Source: Klebsiella sp. WP3-W18-ESBL-02 (GTDB taxonomy: Bacteria; Pseudomonadota; Gammaproteobacteria; Enterobacterales; Enterobacteriaceae). From it: DNA of 64,000 nt. Where the stretch lies: assembly GCF_014168815.1 (NCBI RefSeq), contig NZ_AP021972.1, forward strand, positions 248,001 to 312,000, given 5' to 3'. The translations under genes were made by a program, and so were the position numbers. A model generated the notes under the pieces. The model did not search any database. It saw nothing but the letters and a program-made list of their open reading frames with translations, and was not told the DNA's origin. Positions 17,785 to 26,601 of the stretch are shown one piece after another (the first letter of the stretch is position 1; the number at the start of each line of letters is the position of its first letter).

Positions 17785-19303
17785 GGCGTTCGCTCCTTAA
17801 GGCGGCTTCCATCACGTTTTCCTGAGTCAGGTTATGGTTCACCAGGTTGGCTTTGAGTTTCCCTTCATGCATGACCAGCACTCTGTCGCTGAGCCCCAGT
17901 ACTTCCGGAAGTTCCGACGAGATGACGATCACCGCGATGCCCTGTTGTACCAGCTGATTGATAAGCTTATAGATTTCGTATTTTGCACCGATGTCGATAC
18001 CGCGCGTGGGTTCATCAAGAATCAGAATGCGCGGATTCAGCAGCAGGCAGCGTGCCAGAATGGCCTTCTGCTGGTTACCGCCGCTTAGCCGCCCGATAGC
18101 CAGCTCTGGCGATGACGTTTTGACTTTCAGACGCTCAATCGATTGCAGGATGCACTGCTGCTCTTTGGCATCGTCAAGGTTGCTGAACGCGCCGCTGAAA
18201 TCATTGAGTGCGGCCAGCGTGATGTTCTTGCCAACCGCCATGACCGGCACGATCCCGTCCTTTTTCCGGTCTTCCGGCACCATGGCGATGCCGTGGTCAA
18301 TGGCCTGCTGGCAGGTGCGGATATCGACCTGTTTGCCGTCAATAAAAATGCGCCCTTCCCAGCGCCCGCGCCAGACGCCGAACAGACACTGGACCGCCTC
18401 GGTGCGCCCGGCGCCGACCAGCCCGGCGATGCCGAGAATTTCGCCGCGCTTCAGGCTGAAAGAGACGTCGTTAACGCGCTTAATGTGGCGGTTGACTGGG
18501 TGCCATGCGGTCAGGTGTTCAACGCGGAGGATCTCATCGCCTGCGGCGTGTGGTTCGCTGGGGTACAGTGCCGTCAGCTCGCGGCCTACCATCATGGTAA
18601 TGATGTCGTCTTCGGTCATGTTGGTCGCATCGCGGGTGCCAATATGCTGGCCGTCGCGGATGACGCAAATGGTGTCGGATATGGCCTTCACTTCATTGAG
18701 CTTGTGCGAGATATAAATGCAGGCAATGCCGTGGTGCTGCAGGTCGCGGATGATATCCAGCAGTATGGCGGTCTCTTGCTCGGTCAGCGAGGCGGTGGGC
18801 TCATCAAGGATGAGCAGGCGGACCTGCTTGTTCAGCGCCTTGGCGATTTCGACCAGCTGCTGTTGCCCGAGACCTAAATCACCGACGCGAGTGTCGGGGG
18901 AAATGGCCAGGTTGACCTGGGCCAGCAGCTTTTCACAGCGCAGGGTCATGGTGTCGTAATCCAGCACGCCGCGGCGGCTGATTTCCGCACCAAGAAAGAT
19001 GTTTTCCAGCACGGTCAGATGCTTAACCAGAGCCAGCTCCTGGTGAATAATCGCAATACCCTTGCGCTCGGTATCGCGAATATGCGTAGGCTGCAGCGTC
19101 TCACCGGCGAAAATAATTTCGCCGTCATAGCTACCGTGCGGGTAAATACCGCAAAGAACTTTCATCAGCGTCGATTTACCGGAGCCGTTTTCCCCACACA
19201 GGGAAACAACTTCGCCTGGGTTTAATCTCAGGCTGACATTATCGATAGCCTTAACGACCCCGAATGCTTTGGTAATGCTCTTCATTTCGAGTAAATACGG
19301 CAT
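17762..19303 (-). CDS. xylG: Xylose ABC transporter ATPase XylG
   Basis: This 513-residue double ATPase has two ABC domains, each with its motifs: Walker A GENGSGKST near residue 38 and signature LGLGQQQLVEIAK in the first; degenerate Walker A GLVGAGRTE near 295 and LSGGNQQKAILAR in the second. Both Walker B motifs (LLILDEPTASLT, ILILDEPTRGID) are present. The asymmetry is normal for CUT2 sugar importers. Confidence 0.96.
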   Translation of the reverse strand: MPYLLEMKSITKAFGVVKAIDNVSLRLNPGEVVSLCGENGSGKSTLMKVLCGIYPHGSYDGEIIFAGETLQPTHIRDTERKGIAIIHQELALVKHLTVLENIFLGAEISRRGVLDYDTMTLRCEKLLAQVNLAISPDTRVGDLGLGQQQLVEIAKALNKQVRLLILDEPTASLTEQETAILLDIIRDLQHHGIACIYISHKLNEVKAISDTICVIRDGQHIGTRDATNMTEDDIITMMVGRELTALYPSEPHAAGDEILRVEHLTAWHPVNRHIKRVNDVSFSLKRGEILGIAGLVGAGRTEAVQCLFGVWRGRWEGRIFIDGKQVDIRTCQQAIDHGIAMVPEDRKKDGIVPVMAVGKNITLAALNDFSGAFSNLDDAKEQQCILQSIERLKVKTSSPELAIGRLSGGNQQKAILARCLLLNPRILILDEPTRGIDIGAKYEIYKLINQLVQQGIAVIVISSELPEVLGLSDRVLVMHEGKLKANLVNHNLTQENVMEAALRSERHVETQSV

Positions 19304-19356
19304 AGGTACTTGTGCTCCACGTAAGCCTGGCTACCGGAGATTTCCGGCGGCTACGC

Positions 19357-19380
19357 TGCCCCGGCGATGTGGCCGGGGCA
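19357..19380 (-). repeat. REP-like hairpin between xylF and xylG
   Basis: TGCCCCGGC and GCCGGGGCA form a perfect 9-bp stem with a 6-nt loop, 6 bp after the xylF stop. Such hairpins stabilise the upstream mRNA and give more binding protein than membrane components. Confidence 0.6.
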
Positions 19381-19386
19381 TACTAT

Positions 19387-20379
19387 TCAGAGTTCACTTT
19401 TCTTATGGAAACCGTCCTTCACGACGGTGTCATCAATGTTGGTTTTATTGACTTCGATAGGGGTTAACAGGCGTGACGGCACGTCCTTCAGGCCGTTATT
19501 CAGGGTGGCGTCAGCTTTGGGCTGCTGGCCGTTGCCCAGCTCGACGGCGATCTCTGCGGCGCTGTTCGCCAGCAGGGTAATCGGTTTGTACACGGTCATG
19601 GTCTGCGTGCCGTTGATGATGCGCTTCACGCCCGCCAGGTCAGCATCCTGGCCGGAAATGGCCACTTTGCCCTGTAAACCCTGGGCGCTTAAGGCTTGAA
19701 TCGCGCCGCCTGCGGTGGCGTCGTTCGAGGCGACCACGGCGTCAATTTTGTTATTGTTGGCGGTGAGGGCATTTTCCATAATCTTCAGCGCGTTTTCCGG
19801 CAGCCAGCCGTCAACCCATTGATCGCCTACAACTTTAATTTTGCCTTCATCAATATACGGTTTTAATACTTTCATCTGGCCGGCGCGGAACAGCTTGGCG
19901 TTATTATCTACCGGCGAGCCGCCCATCAAGAAATAGTTACCCTGAGGGACCTGATTGACCAGACTTTGGGCCTGCATTTCGCCGACTTTTTCGTTATCGA
20001 AAGAAATATAAAAATCGATATCGGCATTATTAATCATACGGTCATAGGCCAGAACTTTAATACCTTCTTGTTTGGCTTCTTTAATAACGTTACTCAGCAC
20101 CTGGCCGTTATAGGGAATAATAACAAGAACATCTACACCGCGGTTGATCATATTTTCAATCTGCGACATTTGCGTTTCTTCGTTGCCGTTGGCTGACTGC
20201 ACGAAAACCTGTGCACCGAGCTGTTCGGCTTTTTTAACAAAGATGTCGCGGTCTTTCTGCCAGCGCTCAAGGCGCAGGTCGTCAATAGCCATACCGATCT
20301 TAACTTCTTTAGCGCTGCTCGCCATGCTGGTCAGAAGCAGCGAGGCGCAGAGCGTGAGGCAAAGGTTCTTTATCTTCAT
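19387..20379 (-). CDS. xylF: Xylose-binding periplasmic protein XylF
   Basis: Starting at 20379 (MKIKNLCLTLCASLLL) the protein has 330 residues, exactly the E. coli length; the open frame extends 35 codons upstream without homology. A signal peptide ends near SSA-KEV. The mature protein is a type I periplasmic-binding fold with the VVASNDATAGGAIQAL segment near residue 235. It delivers xylose to XylGH. Confidence 0.96.
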   Translation of the reverse strand: MKIKNLCLTLCASLLLTSMASSAKEVKIGMAIDDLRLERWQKDRDIFVKKAEQLGAQVFVQSANGNEETQMSQIENMINRGVDVLVIIPYNGQVLSNVIKEAKQEGIKVLAYDRMINNADIDFYISFDNEKVGEMQAQSLVNQVPQGNYFLMGGSPVDNNAKLFRAGQMKVLKPYIDEGKIKVVGDQWVDGWLPENALKIMENALTANNNKIDAVVASNDATAGGAIQALSAQGLQGKVAISGQDADLAGVKRIINGTQTMTVYKPITLLANSAAEIAVELGNGQQPKADATLNNGLKDVPSRLLTPIEVNKTNIDDTVVKDGFHKKSEL

Positions 20380-20739
20380 AATCGTAGTGCCTTCTGTAGG
20401 GATAGGGTAATGAGATTGGCGATAAAAGAAACAGCAATGACTAAACACGCAGCAATTTTTTAACATGTAAACGGCGGCTGGCAATTACAGATTTTTATCT
20501 TCTTATTACGATATTTGGTTTAATTGCTAATTTTTGACCGCGATCTGATTTTAAATTTATGGCGTGAAAAAATTACCGACATAAAACGGGACGCATCGCA
20601 TTTTATTTTGCGAGCCAGCGCACATTTGTGGATTCTCTTAATAGCAGTGTGAAATAACGTAATTGAGCCGCGGTGATTCAGAATTCAGTATGACCAGACG
20701 AATTAATCCCTCGCCGCCTGTCAGATTATGGAGTCCATT
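20380..20739. promoter_or_regulatory. Divergent xylA/xylF control region
   Basis: No gene is present. A CRP-type site, TGCGAGCCAGCGCACA, lies at 20609-20624, nearly identical to the CRP site of the E. coli xylA-xylF region. XylR sites are expected on both sides of it. AT-rich tracts around 20500-20600 fit the two divergent promoters. Confidence 0.75.
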
Positions 20740-22062
20740 ATGCAAGCTTATTTCGACCAACTGGATCGCGTTCGTTTCGAAGGCCCGAAAACTGAAAACC
20801 CGCTGGCTTTCCGCCACTACAACCCGGACGAACTGGTGCTGGGGAAACGCATGGAAGACCATCTGCGCTTTGCCGCCTGCTACTGGCATACGTTCTGCTG
20901 GAACGGCGCGGACATGTTTGGTATTGGTTCATTCGACCGCCCGTGGCAGCAGCCAGGCGAAGCGATTGAGCGTGCGAAACGTAAAGCTGATGTCGCATTT
21001 GAATTTTTCCACAAGCTGAACGTGCCTTACTACTGTTTCCATGACATCGATGTTTCTCCGGAAGGCACCAACCTGAAAGAGTACCTGAACAACTTTGCGC
21101 AGATGGTTGATGTGCTGGCGGAAAAACAGCAGCAGAGCGGCGTGAAGCTGCTGTGGGGCACCGCCAACTGCTTTACTCACCCACGTTACGGTGCGGGCGC
21201 GGCAACTAACCCTGACCCGGAAGTGTTTACCATGGCGGCCACGCAGGTATTCACCGCCATGAATGCGACCCATAAACTGGGCGGTGAAAACTACGTGCTG
21301 TGGGGCGGTCGTGAAGGCTATGAAACCCTGCTGAATACCGACCTGCGCCAGGAGCGCGAGCAGATTGGCCGCTTCATGCAGATGGTGGTTGAGCACAAAC
21401 ACAAAATTGGCTTCCAGGGCACGCTGCTGATCGAACCGAAACCGCAGGAACCGACCAAACATCAGTATGACTACGATGCCTCAACGGTATACGGCTTCCT
21501 GAAACAGTTCGGTCTGGAAAAAGAGATCAAACTGAATATTGAGGCTAACCACGCGACGCTGGCGGGTCACTCGTTCCATCATGAAATTGCCACCGCGATT
21601 GCGCTGGGTCTGTTTGGCTCCGTGGATGCCAACCGCGGCGACCCGCAGCTGGGCTGGGATACCGACCAGTTCCCTAACAGCGTCGAGGAAAATGCGCTGG
21701 TGATGTATGAAATCCTCAAAGCGGGTGGTTTCACCACCGGCGGCCTGAATTTTGATGCAAAAGTCCGTCGTCAGAGCACGGATAAATATGACCTGTTCTA
21801 TGGTCACATTGGTGCAATGGACACGATGGCACTGTCGCTGAAAGTGGCGGCGCGCATGATTGAAGGCGGTGAGCTGGATAAACGCGTGGCAAAACGCTAT
21901 GCAGGCTGGAACGGCGAGCTGGGCCAGCAGATTCTGAAAGGTCAGATGTCGCTGCAGGATCTGGCGAAGTATGCTGAGCAGAATCAGCTGGCGCCGCAGC
22001 ATCAGAGCGCTCATCAGGAGCTGCTGGAAGGGCTGGTAAATCACTACCTGTTCGACAAGTAA
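20740..22062 (+). CDS. xylA: Xylose isomerase XylA
   Basis: This 440-residue enzyme (E. coli 440) isomerises D-xylose to D-xylulose with two divalent metal ions. The start is the ATG at 20740 (MQAYFDQLDRV); an in-frame ATG at 20728 is the only alternative. Signature segments include FCWNGADMFG, LLIEPKPQEPTKHQYDYD, LNIEANHATLAGH and WDTDQFP, which hold the catalytic His/Asp and metal ligands. It is first in xylAB. Confidence 0.97.
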   Translation: MQAYFDQLDRVRFEGPKTENPLAFRHYNPDELVLGKRMEDHLRFAACYWHTFCWNGADMFGIGSFDRPWQQPGEAIERAKRKADVAFEFFHKLNVPYYCFHDIDVSPEGTNLKEYLNNFAQMVDVLAEKQQQSGVKLLWGTANCFTHPRYGAGAATNPDPEVFTMAATQVFTAMNATHKLGGENYVLWGGREGYETLLNTDLRQEREQIGRFMQMVVEHKHKIGFQGTLLIEPKPQEPTKHQYDYDASTVYGFLKQFGLEKEIKLNIEANHATLAGHSFHHEIATAIALGLFGSVDANRGDPQLGWDTDQFPNSVEENALVMYEILKAGGFTTGGLNFDAKVRRQSTDKYDLFYGHIGAMDTMALSLKVAARMIEGGELDKRVAKRYAGWNGELGQQILKGQMSLQDLAKYAEQNQLAPQHQSAHQELLEGLVNHYLFDK

Positions 22063-22086
22063 GCCTGGCGTCTCGCAGTATAAACA

Positions 22087-22115
22087 ATGCCCGGAAGCGT
22101 AAGCTTGCCGGGCAT
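22087..22115. repeat. REP-like hairpin between xylA and xylB
   Basis: ATGCCCGG and CCGGGCAT form a perfect 8-bp stem in the xylA-xylB gap, probably a REP-type mRNA-stabilising element. Confidence 0.55.
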
Positions 22116-22140
22116 CGTACCCCCTAAAGGAGCAGTTGCG

Positions 22141-23595
22141 ATGTATATCGGCATAGATCTCGGAACGTCTGGCGTAAAGGCAATTTTGCTTGATGAGCAG
22201 GGCCGCGTGCTGGCCTCGCAAACGGAAAAACTGACGGTTTCTCGTCCGCACCCGCTGTGGTCGGAACAAGATCCAGAGCACTGGTGGCAGGCGACGGATC
22301 GCGCCATGAAAGGGCTCGGCCAGCAGCATAGCTTGCAGGGCGTGAAGGCCCTGGGCATTGCCGGGCAGATGCACGGCGCCACGCTGTTAGACAAGCAGCA
22401 GCGTGTGCTGCGCCCGGCAATTTTGTGGAACGATGGCCGCTGTGCTGAAGAGTGCCAACGGCTGGAGGCGCAGGTGCCCACTTCGCGTCAGATTACCGGC
22501 AACCTGATGATGCCGGGCTTTACCGCGCCGAAACTGCTGTGGGTGCAGCGCCATGAAGCGGAGACATTCCGTCAGGTCGATAAAGTCCTGCTGCCAAAAG
22601 ATTATCTGCGTCTGCGGATGACCGGCGATTTCGCCAGCGATATGTCAGACGCGGCGGGTACGATGTGGATGGACGTGGCGAAGCGCGACTGGAGCGACGA
22701 GATGCTCGCCGCCTGTCAGCTGACGCGCGATAACATGCCCGCCTTGTTTGAGGGCTGCGAGGTGACCGGACAACTGCTGGCGTCGGTCGCCAGCGCCTGG
22801 AATATGCCGACGGTGCCGGTGGTGGCCGGCGGCGGCGATAATGCAGCCGGCGCGGTAGGCGTTGGGATGGCGAATGCAGGCCAGGCAATGCTGTCGCTGG
22901 GCACCTCCGGCGTCTATTTTGCCGTCAGCGAAGGGTTTCTCAGCAAGCCGGAGAGCGCGGTGCATAGCTTCTGTCACGCGTTACCGGGGCGTTGGCACCT
23001 GATGTCGGTGATGCTTAGCGCGGCATCCTGCCTGGACTGGGCGGCGAAACTCACCGGGCTGGGAACGGTGCCTGCATTGATCGCGGCGGCGGAAAGCGCC
23101 AACGCCAGCGCCGAGCCGGTCTGGTTTCTGCCTTATCTTTCTGGTGAACGCACGCCGCACAATAACCCGCAGGCGAAGGGCGTGTTCTTTGGCCTGACCC
23201 ATCAGCATGGCCCGGCCGAGCTGGCGCGCGCGGTACTGGAAGGCGTTGGTTTTGCGCTGGCTGACGGTATGGACGTCGTGCATGCCTGCGGCGTTGAGCC
23301 TGACCGCATTACGCTTATCGGTGGCGGCGCGCGCAGCGCCTACTGGCGACAAATGCTGGCGGATATCTGCGGTAAGCCGCTTGATTATCGAACCGGCGGT
23401 GACGTTGGCCCGGCGCTGGGCGCCGCGCGTCTGGCACAGCTGGCCGTTCACCGCGATCGCCCCTATGCCGATCTGCTGCCGCAGCTGGCGTTGGAGCAGG
23501 AGCATCGCCCGAATGCCGAACGTTTCACGCAATATGCGCCGCAGCGCGAGACATTCCGTCAGATTTATCAGCACTTACTGCCGCTCATGTCCTGA
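22141..23595 (+). CDS. xylB: Xylulokinase XylB
   Basis: This FGGY-family kinase phosphorylates D-xylulose to xylulose 5-phosphate. The start at 22141 (MYIGIDLGTSGVK, preceded by AAAGGAG) gives 484 residues, the E. coli length; the open frame begins 18 codons earlier inside the hairpin. The ATPase phosphate loops IDLGTSGVKAI and SLGTSGVYFAV are present, as are the catalytic-type Asp in GGGDNAAGAVG and the family motif ITLIGGGARSAYWRQMLADI. Confidence 0.97.
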   Translation: MYIGIDLGTSGVKAILLDEQGRVLASQTEKLTVSRPHPLWSEQDPEHWWQATDRAMKGLGQQHSLQGVKALGIAGQMHGATLLDKQQRVLRPAILWNDGRCAEECQRLEAQVPTSRQITGNLMMPGFTAPKLLWVQRHEAETFRQVDKVLLPKDYLRLRMTGDFASDMSDAAGTMWMDVAKRDWSDEMLAACQLTRDNMPALFEGCEVTGQLLASVASAWNMPTVPVVAGGGDNAAGAVGVGMANAGQAMLSLGTSGVYFAVSEGFLSKPESAVHSFCHALPGRWHLMSVMLSAASCLDWAAKLTGLGTVPALIAAAESANASAEPVWFLPYLSGERTPHNNPQAKGVFFGLTHQHGPAELARAVLEGVGFALADGMDVVHACGVEPDRITLIGGGARSAYWRQMLADICGKPLDYRTGGDVGPALGAARLAQLAVHRDRPYADLLPQLALEQEHRPNAERFTQYAPQRETFRQIYQHLLPLMS

Positions 23596-23735
23596 CGTTA
23601 TCCCGCATCCGCGCCGGCCAGGTGTGGATGCGGCCCACCTTGATGTATTCCGAAACTGCCGCTTTTGCCGTGTTGCCTTGATGTTAAAAACTGGCGGCAG
23701 GGGATAATGGCGGTGTTGATATAAGGAGATGCATC

Positions 23736-24077
23736 ATGCGAACTATCTTTACATCGCCTCGCCTGGCCCTGAACGGTGGCATTCTGTTATATCTGGCTTG
23801 TCTCTGGCGCGGCTGCCCGCAGCTGGACGATCGGGCCTATTTCCTGGCGATGCTGATCCTCGGGTTTTTTGCCGTTGTGGCCCACCGGCAAGCCGCGCAA
23901 GCGCGCTTTGCTGCGTTGTGCCGGATGGTGCTGCTGCTCGCCTGTGGGCTGCTGCTGGTCGGCGTCTGGAATATGCCGCTGGCGCTGATACACAAAGCGC
24001 CGATCGTGACGGCATGGTTTGCCTGTATGTACGGCGCGGCGATGTGGCCGCAGCCGAATCTGCCGTCACCTAGCTGA
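23736..24077 (+). CDS. yiaB: Inner-membrane protein YiaB
   Basis: A 113-residue protein with four hydrophobic segments in two pairs, the pattern of the YiaA/YiaB two-helix domain. An AGGAG site lies 8 nt before the ATG. It follows xylB as yiaB does in E. coli, but the paralogue yiaA that normally comes next is absent: the frame ends 8 bp inside the convergent wecH. The sequence is quite divergent from E. coli YiaB, so the name rests partly on position. Function unknown. Confidence 0.7.
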   Translation: MRTIFTSPRLALNGGILLYLACLWRGCPQLDDRAYFLAMLILGFFAVVAHRQAAQARFAALCRMVLLLACGLLLVGVWNMPLALIHKAPIVTAWFACMYGAAMWPQPNLPSPS

Positions 24078-25065
24078 CAAGTCTGCGTCTATCAGCGCGC
24101 TGTAGCGCCATCGAGAGCAGCAGGCTTGTGGCCAGCGTGAGCGTAAATACCCATAGAATATCCAGCGCTGGCCAGCTTTTGAGATCGAGATTCCAGGCGC
24201 GCAGCAGGTAAATGATAAAGGCGTGAAAACCGTAAATACCTAAAGAATGGCGGGAAATAAGCGCCAGACCCGGCAATACGCGATGATTCAGCGTGTTTTT
24301 AACCACCACGAACAGCGCCGTCGCGCAGATAAAGACCATTGGGCCACAGTACACGTACCAGGTGTCACCAAAGTTGCCGCGCCACTGTAGCTCGTGCAGC
24401 GTACCGCGAGAAATCATCCATGCGCCCGCGGCAAACAGCAGCCCACAGATCCACGTCAGGCTTTTTCGGTTCGTTTCCATCATACCCAGCGCCCGGCCCA
24501 GCAGGCCGTAAAGCACGTAATAGAACGTGTCGCCGTTGATATACAGATTCACCGGTAGCCAGGTTGCGCCGTCAGCCTTCAGCGGCGGCATATTCGGGTT
24601 TGCGACAATCCCCAGAACGACCATCAGCGCCAGCAGCATTTTGCCGCTAACGGCTTTCACACCAATCAGCGGTGACACCAGATAAATGACGATGATGGCG
24701 AAGAAGAACCACAGATGATAGAACGCCGGTTTTTGCAGCAGGTTCCTCAGCGAAGCTTCGACGTTGATTGGGGTAAAGGCGGTAATGAATAACAGGGCGA
24801 TAGCGCTGTAAAACAGCAGGCACAGCGCAATACGCAGAAAATGGCGCGGCTGCGCGCTGCGTGGGCCAAAAAAAAGGTAGCCGGATATCATAAAAAAGAG
24901 CGGAACGCTGACGCGAGAGGCGGAGTTCAGGACGTTAGCGAAATCCCAACTGAGCGGGCTGATGTCGTGCGGATGGGTAATAAACCAGGTGGTGGTGTGG
25001 ATCATCACCACCATCAGGCAGGCAATGCCGCGTAAGTTATCAATCCAGCTAATTTTTTCTTGCAT
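24070..25065 (-). CDS. wecH: Membrane O-acetyltransferase WecH
   Basis: A 331-residue acyltransferase-3 family protein (E. coli WecH 331) with about ten membrane helices and the family motif WIDNLRGIACLMVVMIHTTTW at the start, holding the conserved His. WecH O-acetylates GlcNAc residues of enterobacterial common antigen. The C-terminus is Arg-rich and cytosolic (LQRADRRRLVS). Confidence 0.94.
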   Translation of the reverse strand: MQEKISWIDNLRGIACLMVVMIHTTTWFITHPHDISPLSWDFANVLNSASRVSVPLFFMISGYLFFGPRSAQPRHFLRIALCLLFYSAIALLFITAFTPINVEASLRNLLQKPAFYHLWFFFAIIVIYLVSPLIGVKAVSGKMLLALMVVLGIVANPNMPPLKADGATWLPVNLYINGDTFYYVLYGLLGRALGMMETNRKSLTWICGLLFAAGAWMISRGTLHELQWRGNFGDTWYVYCGPMVFICATALFVVVKNTLNHRVLPGLALISRHSLGIYGFHAFIIYLLRAWNLDLKSWPALDILWVFTLTLATSLLLSMALQRADRRRLVS

Positions 25066-25233
25066 CAGATGCCCTATTTTCCGCTATATATAAATCAGAC
25101 CCGCCGCTTCTGGCGCTATTTCACTGGATAATTCTGAGTTTTGCACCCTGCACTTGTGGCGCTGCGGAGAGATTCGCACAATGCGGTGGTGTGAAAGGGT
25201 ACAGCCTAAAATAACAGCCCGGTAAGATAAATA

Positions 25234-25542
25234 ATGATGATGATGAAGTCTCTCCCTCTTGTGCTGGCGTTTATTCTGCTGGCAGGGTGTTCGTCGGTCG
25301 AGCCGCCGGTGGCCCAAAAAACGCAGAGTGCAAAAATCAATCCTGCGCGTTCGCTCACCATGGAACAACTCTGCAAGGACAACGCCGCGGCGCGCTATAA
25401 TACGGCGGCGCAGAAAATTGACGTGACCGGGTTTGAACGTTTTCAGGGCAGCTATGAGCTGCGTGGCTACACGGCGCGCAATGAAAGCTTTGTCTGCTCC
25501 TTTGATGCAGACGGCGGCTTTTTACACCTGTCAATGCGCTAA
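25234..25542 (+). CDS. ysaB: Small lipoprotein YsaB
   Basis: A lipoprotein of up to 102 residues with lipobox LLAGC near residue 19 and Ser at +2, which predicts outer-membrane location. Four consecutive ATG codons open the frame, so the exact start is uncertain. It sits directly upstream of glyQ, as ysaB does in E. coli. Function unknown. GATCGGCAAAATCCGGCCTG after the gene is part of a hairpin that may be its terminator. Confidence 0.88.
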   Translation: MMMMKSLPLVLAFILLAGCSSVEPPVAQKTQSAKINPARSLTMEQLCKDNAAARYNTAAQKIDVTGFERFQGSYELRGYTARNESFVCSFDADGGFLHLSMR

Positions 25543-25680
25543 AACAGGCCCCGGATCGGCAAAATCCGGCCTGTTTTTCCCAATTTTCCCTAAACAACCC
25601 CGTTTCATACTGTATATCTCGCAGCCAGCGGGTATACTGACTCCTTCCTTTAAATCCACACGTATCCAGCACGAAATCAT

Positions 25681-26592
25681 ATGCAAAAGTTTGATACCAG
25701 GACCTTCCAGGGCCTGATCCTGACCTTACAGGATTACTGGGCTCGTCAGGGCTGCACCATTGTTCAACCACTGGACATGGAAGTTGGCGCGGGCACCTCT
25801 CACCCAATGACCTGCCTGCGTGCGTTGGGGCCGGAGCCGATGGCGACCGCCTACGTGCAGCCGTCCCGCCGTCCAACCGACGGCCGCTATGGCGAAAACC
25901 CGAACCGTTTACAGCACTACTATCAGTTCCAGGTCGTGATTAAACCGTCTCCGGATAACATCCAGGAGCTGTACCTCGGGTCTCTGAAAGAGCTGGGTAT
26001 GGATCCGACCATCCACGACATTCGCTTCGTGGAAGACAACTGGGAGAACCCGACGCTGGGTGCCTGGGGTCTGGGTTGGGAAGTGTGGCTGAACGGTATG
26101 GAAGTGACGCAGTTCACCTACTTCCAGCAGGTCGGCGGCCTTGAGTGCAAGCCGGTCACCGGTGAAATCACCTATGGTCTGGAACGTCTGGCCATGTACA
26201 TTCAGGGCGTAGACAGCGTTTACGACCTGGTCTGGAGCGACGGCCCGCTGGGTAAAACCACCTACGGCGACGTGTTCCATCAGAATGAAGTGGAGCAATC
26301 CACCTACAACTTCGAATACGCAGACGTCGACTTCCTGTTCTCTTGCTTCGAGCAGTATGAGAAAGAAGCCCAGCAGCTGCTGGCGCTGGAAAACCCGCTG
26401 CCGCTGCCTGCCTACGAGCGTATTCTTAAGGCTGCCCATAGCTTTAACCTGCTGGATGCGCGTAAAGCCATCTCCGTCACCGAGCGTCAGCGCTACATCC
26501 TGCGCATTCGCACCCTGACCAAAGCAGTGGCAGAAGCTTACTACGCTTCCCGTGAAGCCCTTGGCTTCCCGATGTGCAACAAGAATAAATAA
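25681..26592 (+). CDS. glyQ: Glycyl-tRNA synthetase alpha subunit
   Basis: This 303-residue subunit (E. coli 303) of the bacterial (alpha/beta)2 class II GlyRS carries the aminoacylation active site. Recognisable segments include QGCTIVQPLDMEVGAGTSHP and the YGENPNRLQHYYQFQVV motif. It is followed 9 bp later by glyS in one operon. Confidence 0.98.
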   Translation: MQKFDTRTFQGLILTLQDYWARQGCTIVQPLDMEVGAGTSHPMTCLRALGPEPMATAYVQPSRRPTDGRYGENPNRLQHYYQFQVVIKPSPDNIQELYLGSLKELGMDPTIHDIRFVEDNWENPTLGAWGLGWEVWLNGMEVTQFTYFQQVGGLECKPVTGEITYGLERLAMYIQGVDSVYDLVWSDGPLGKTTYGDVFHQNEVEQSTYNFEYADVDFLFSCFEQYEKEAQQLLALENPLPLPAYERILKAAHSFNLLDARKAISVTERQRYILRIRTLTKAVAEAYYASREALGFPMCNKNK

Positions 26593-26601
26593 GAGGCGGC
26601 C

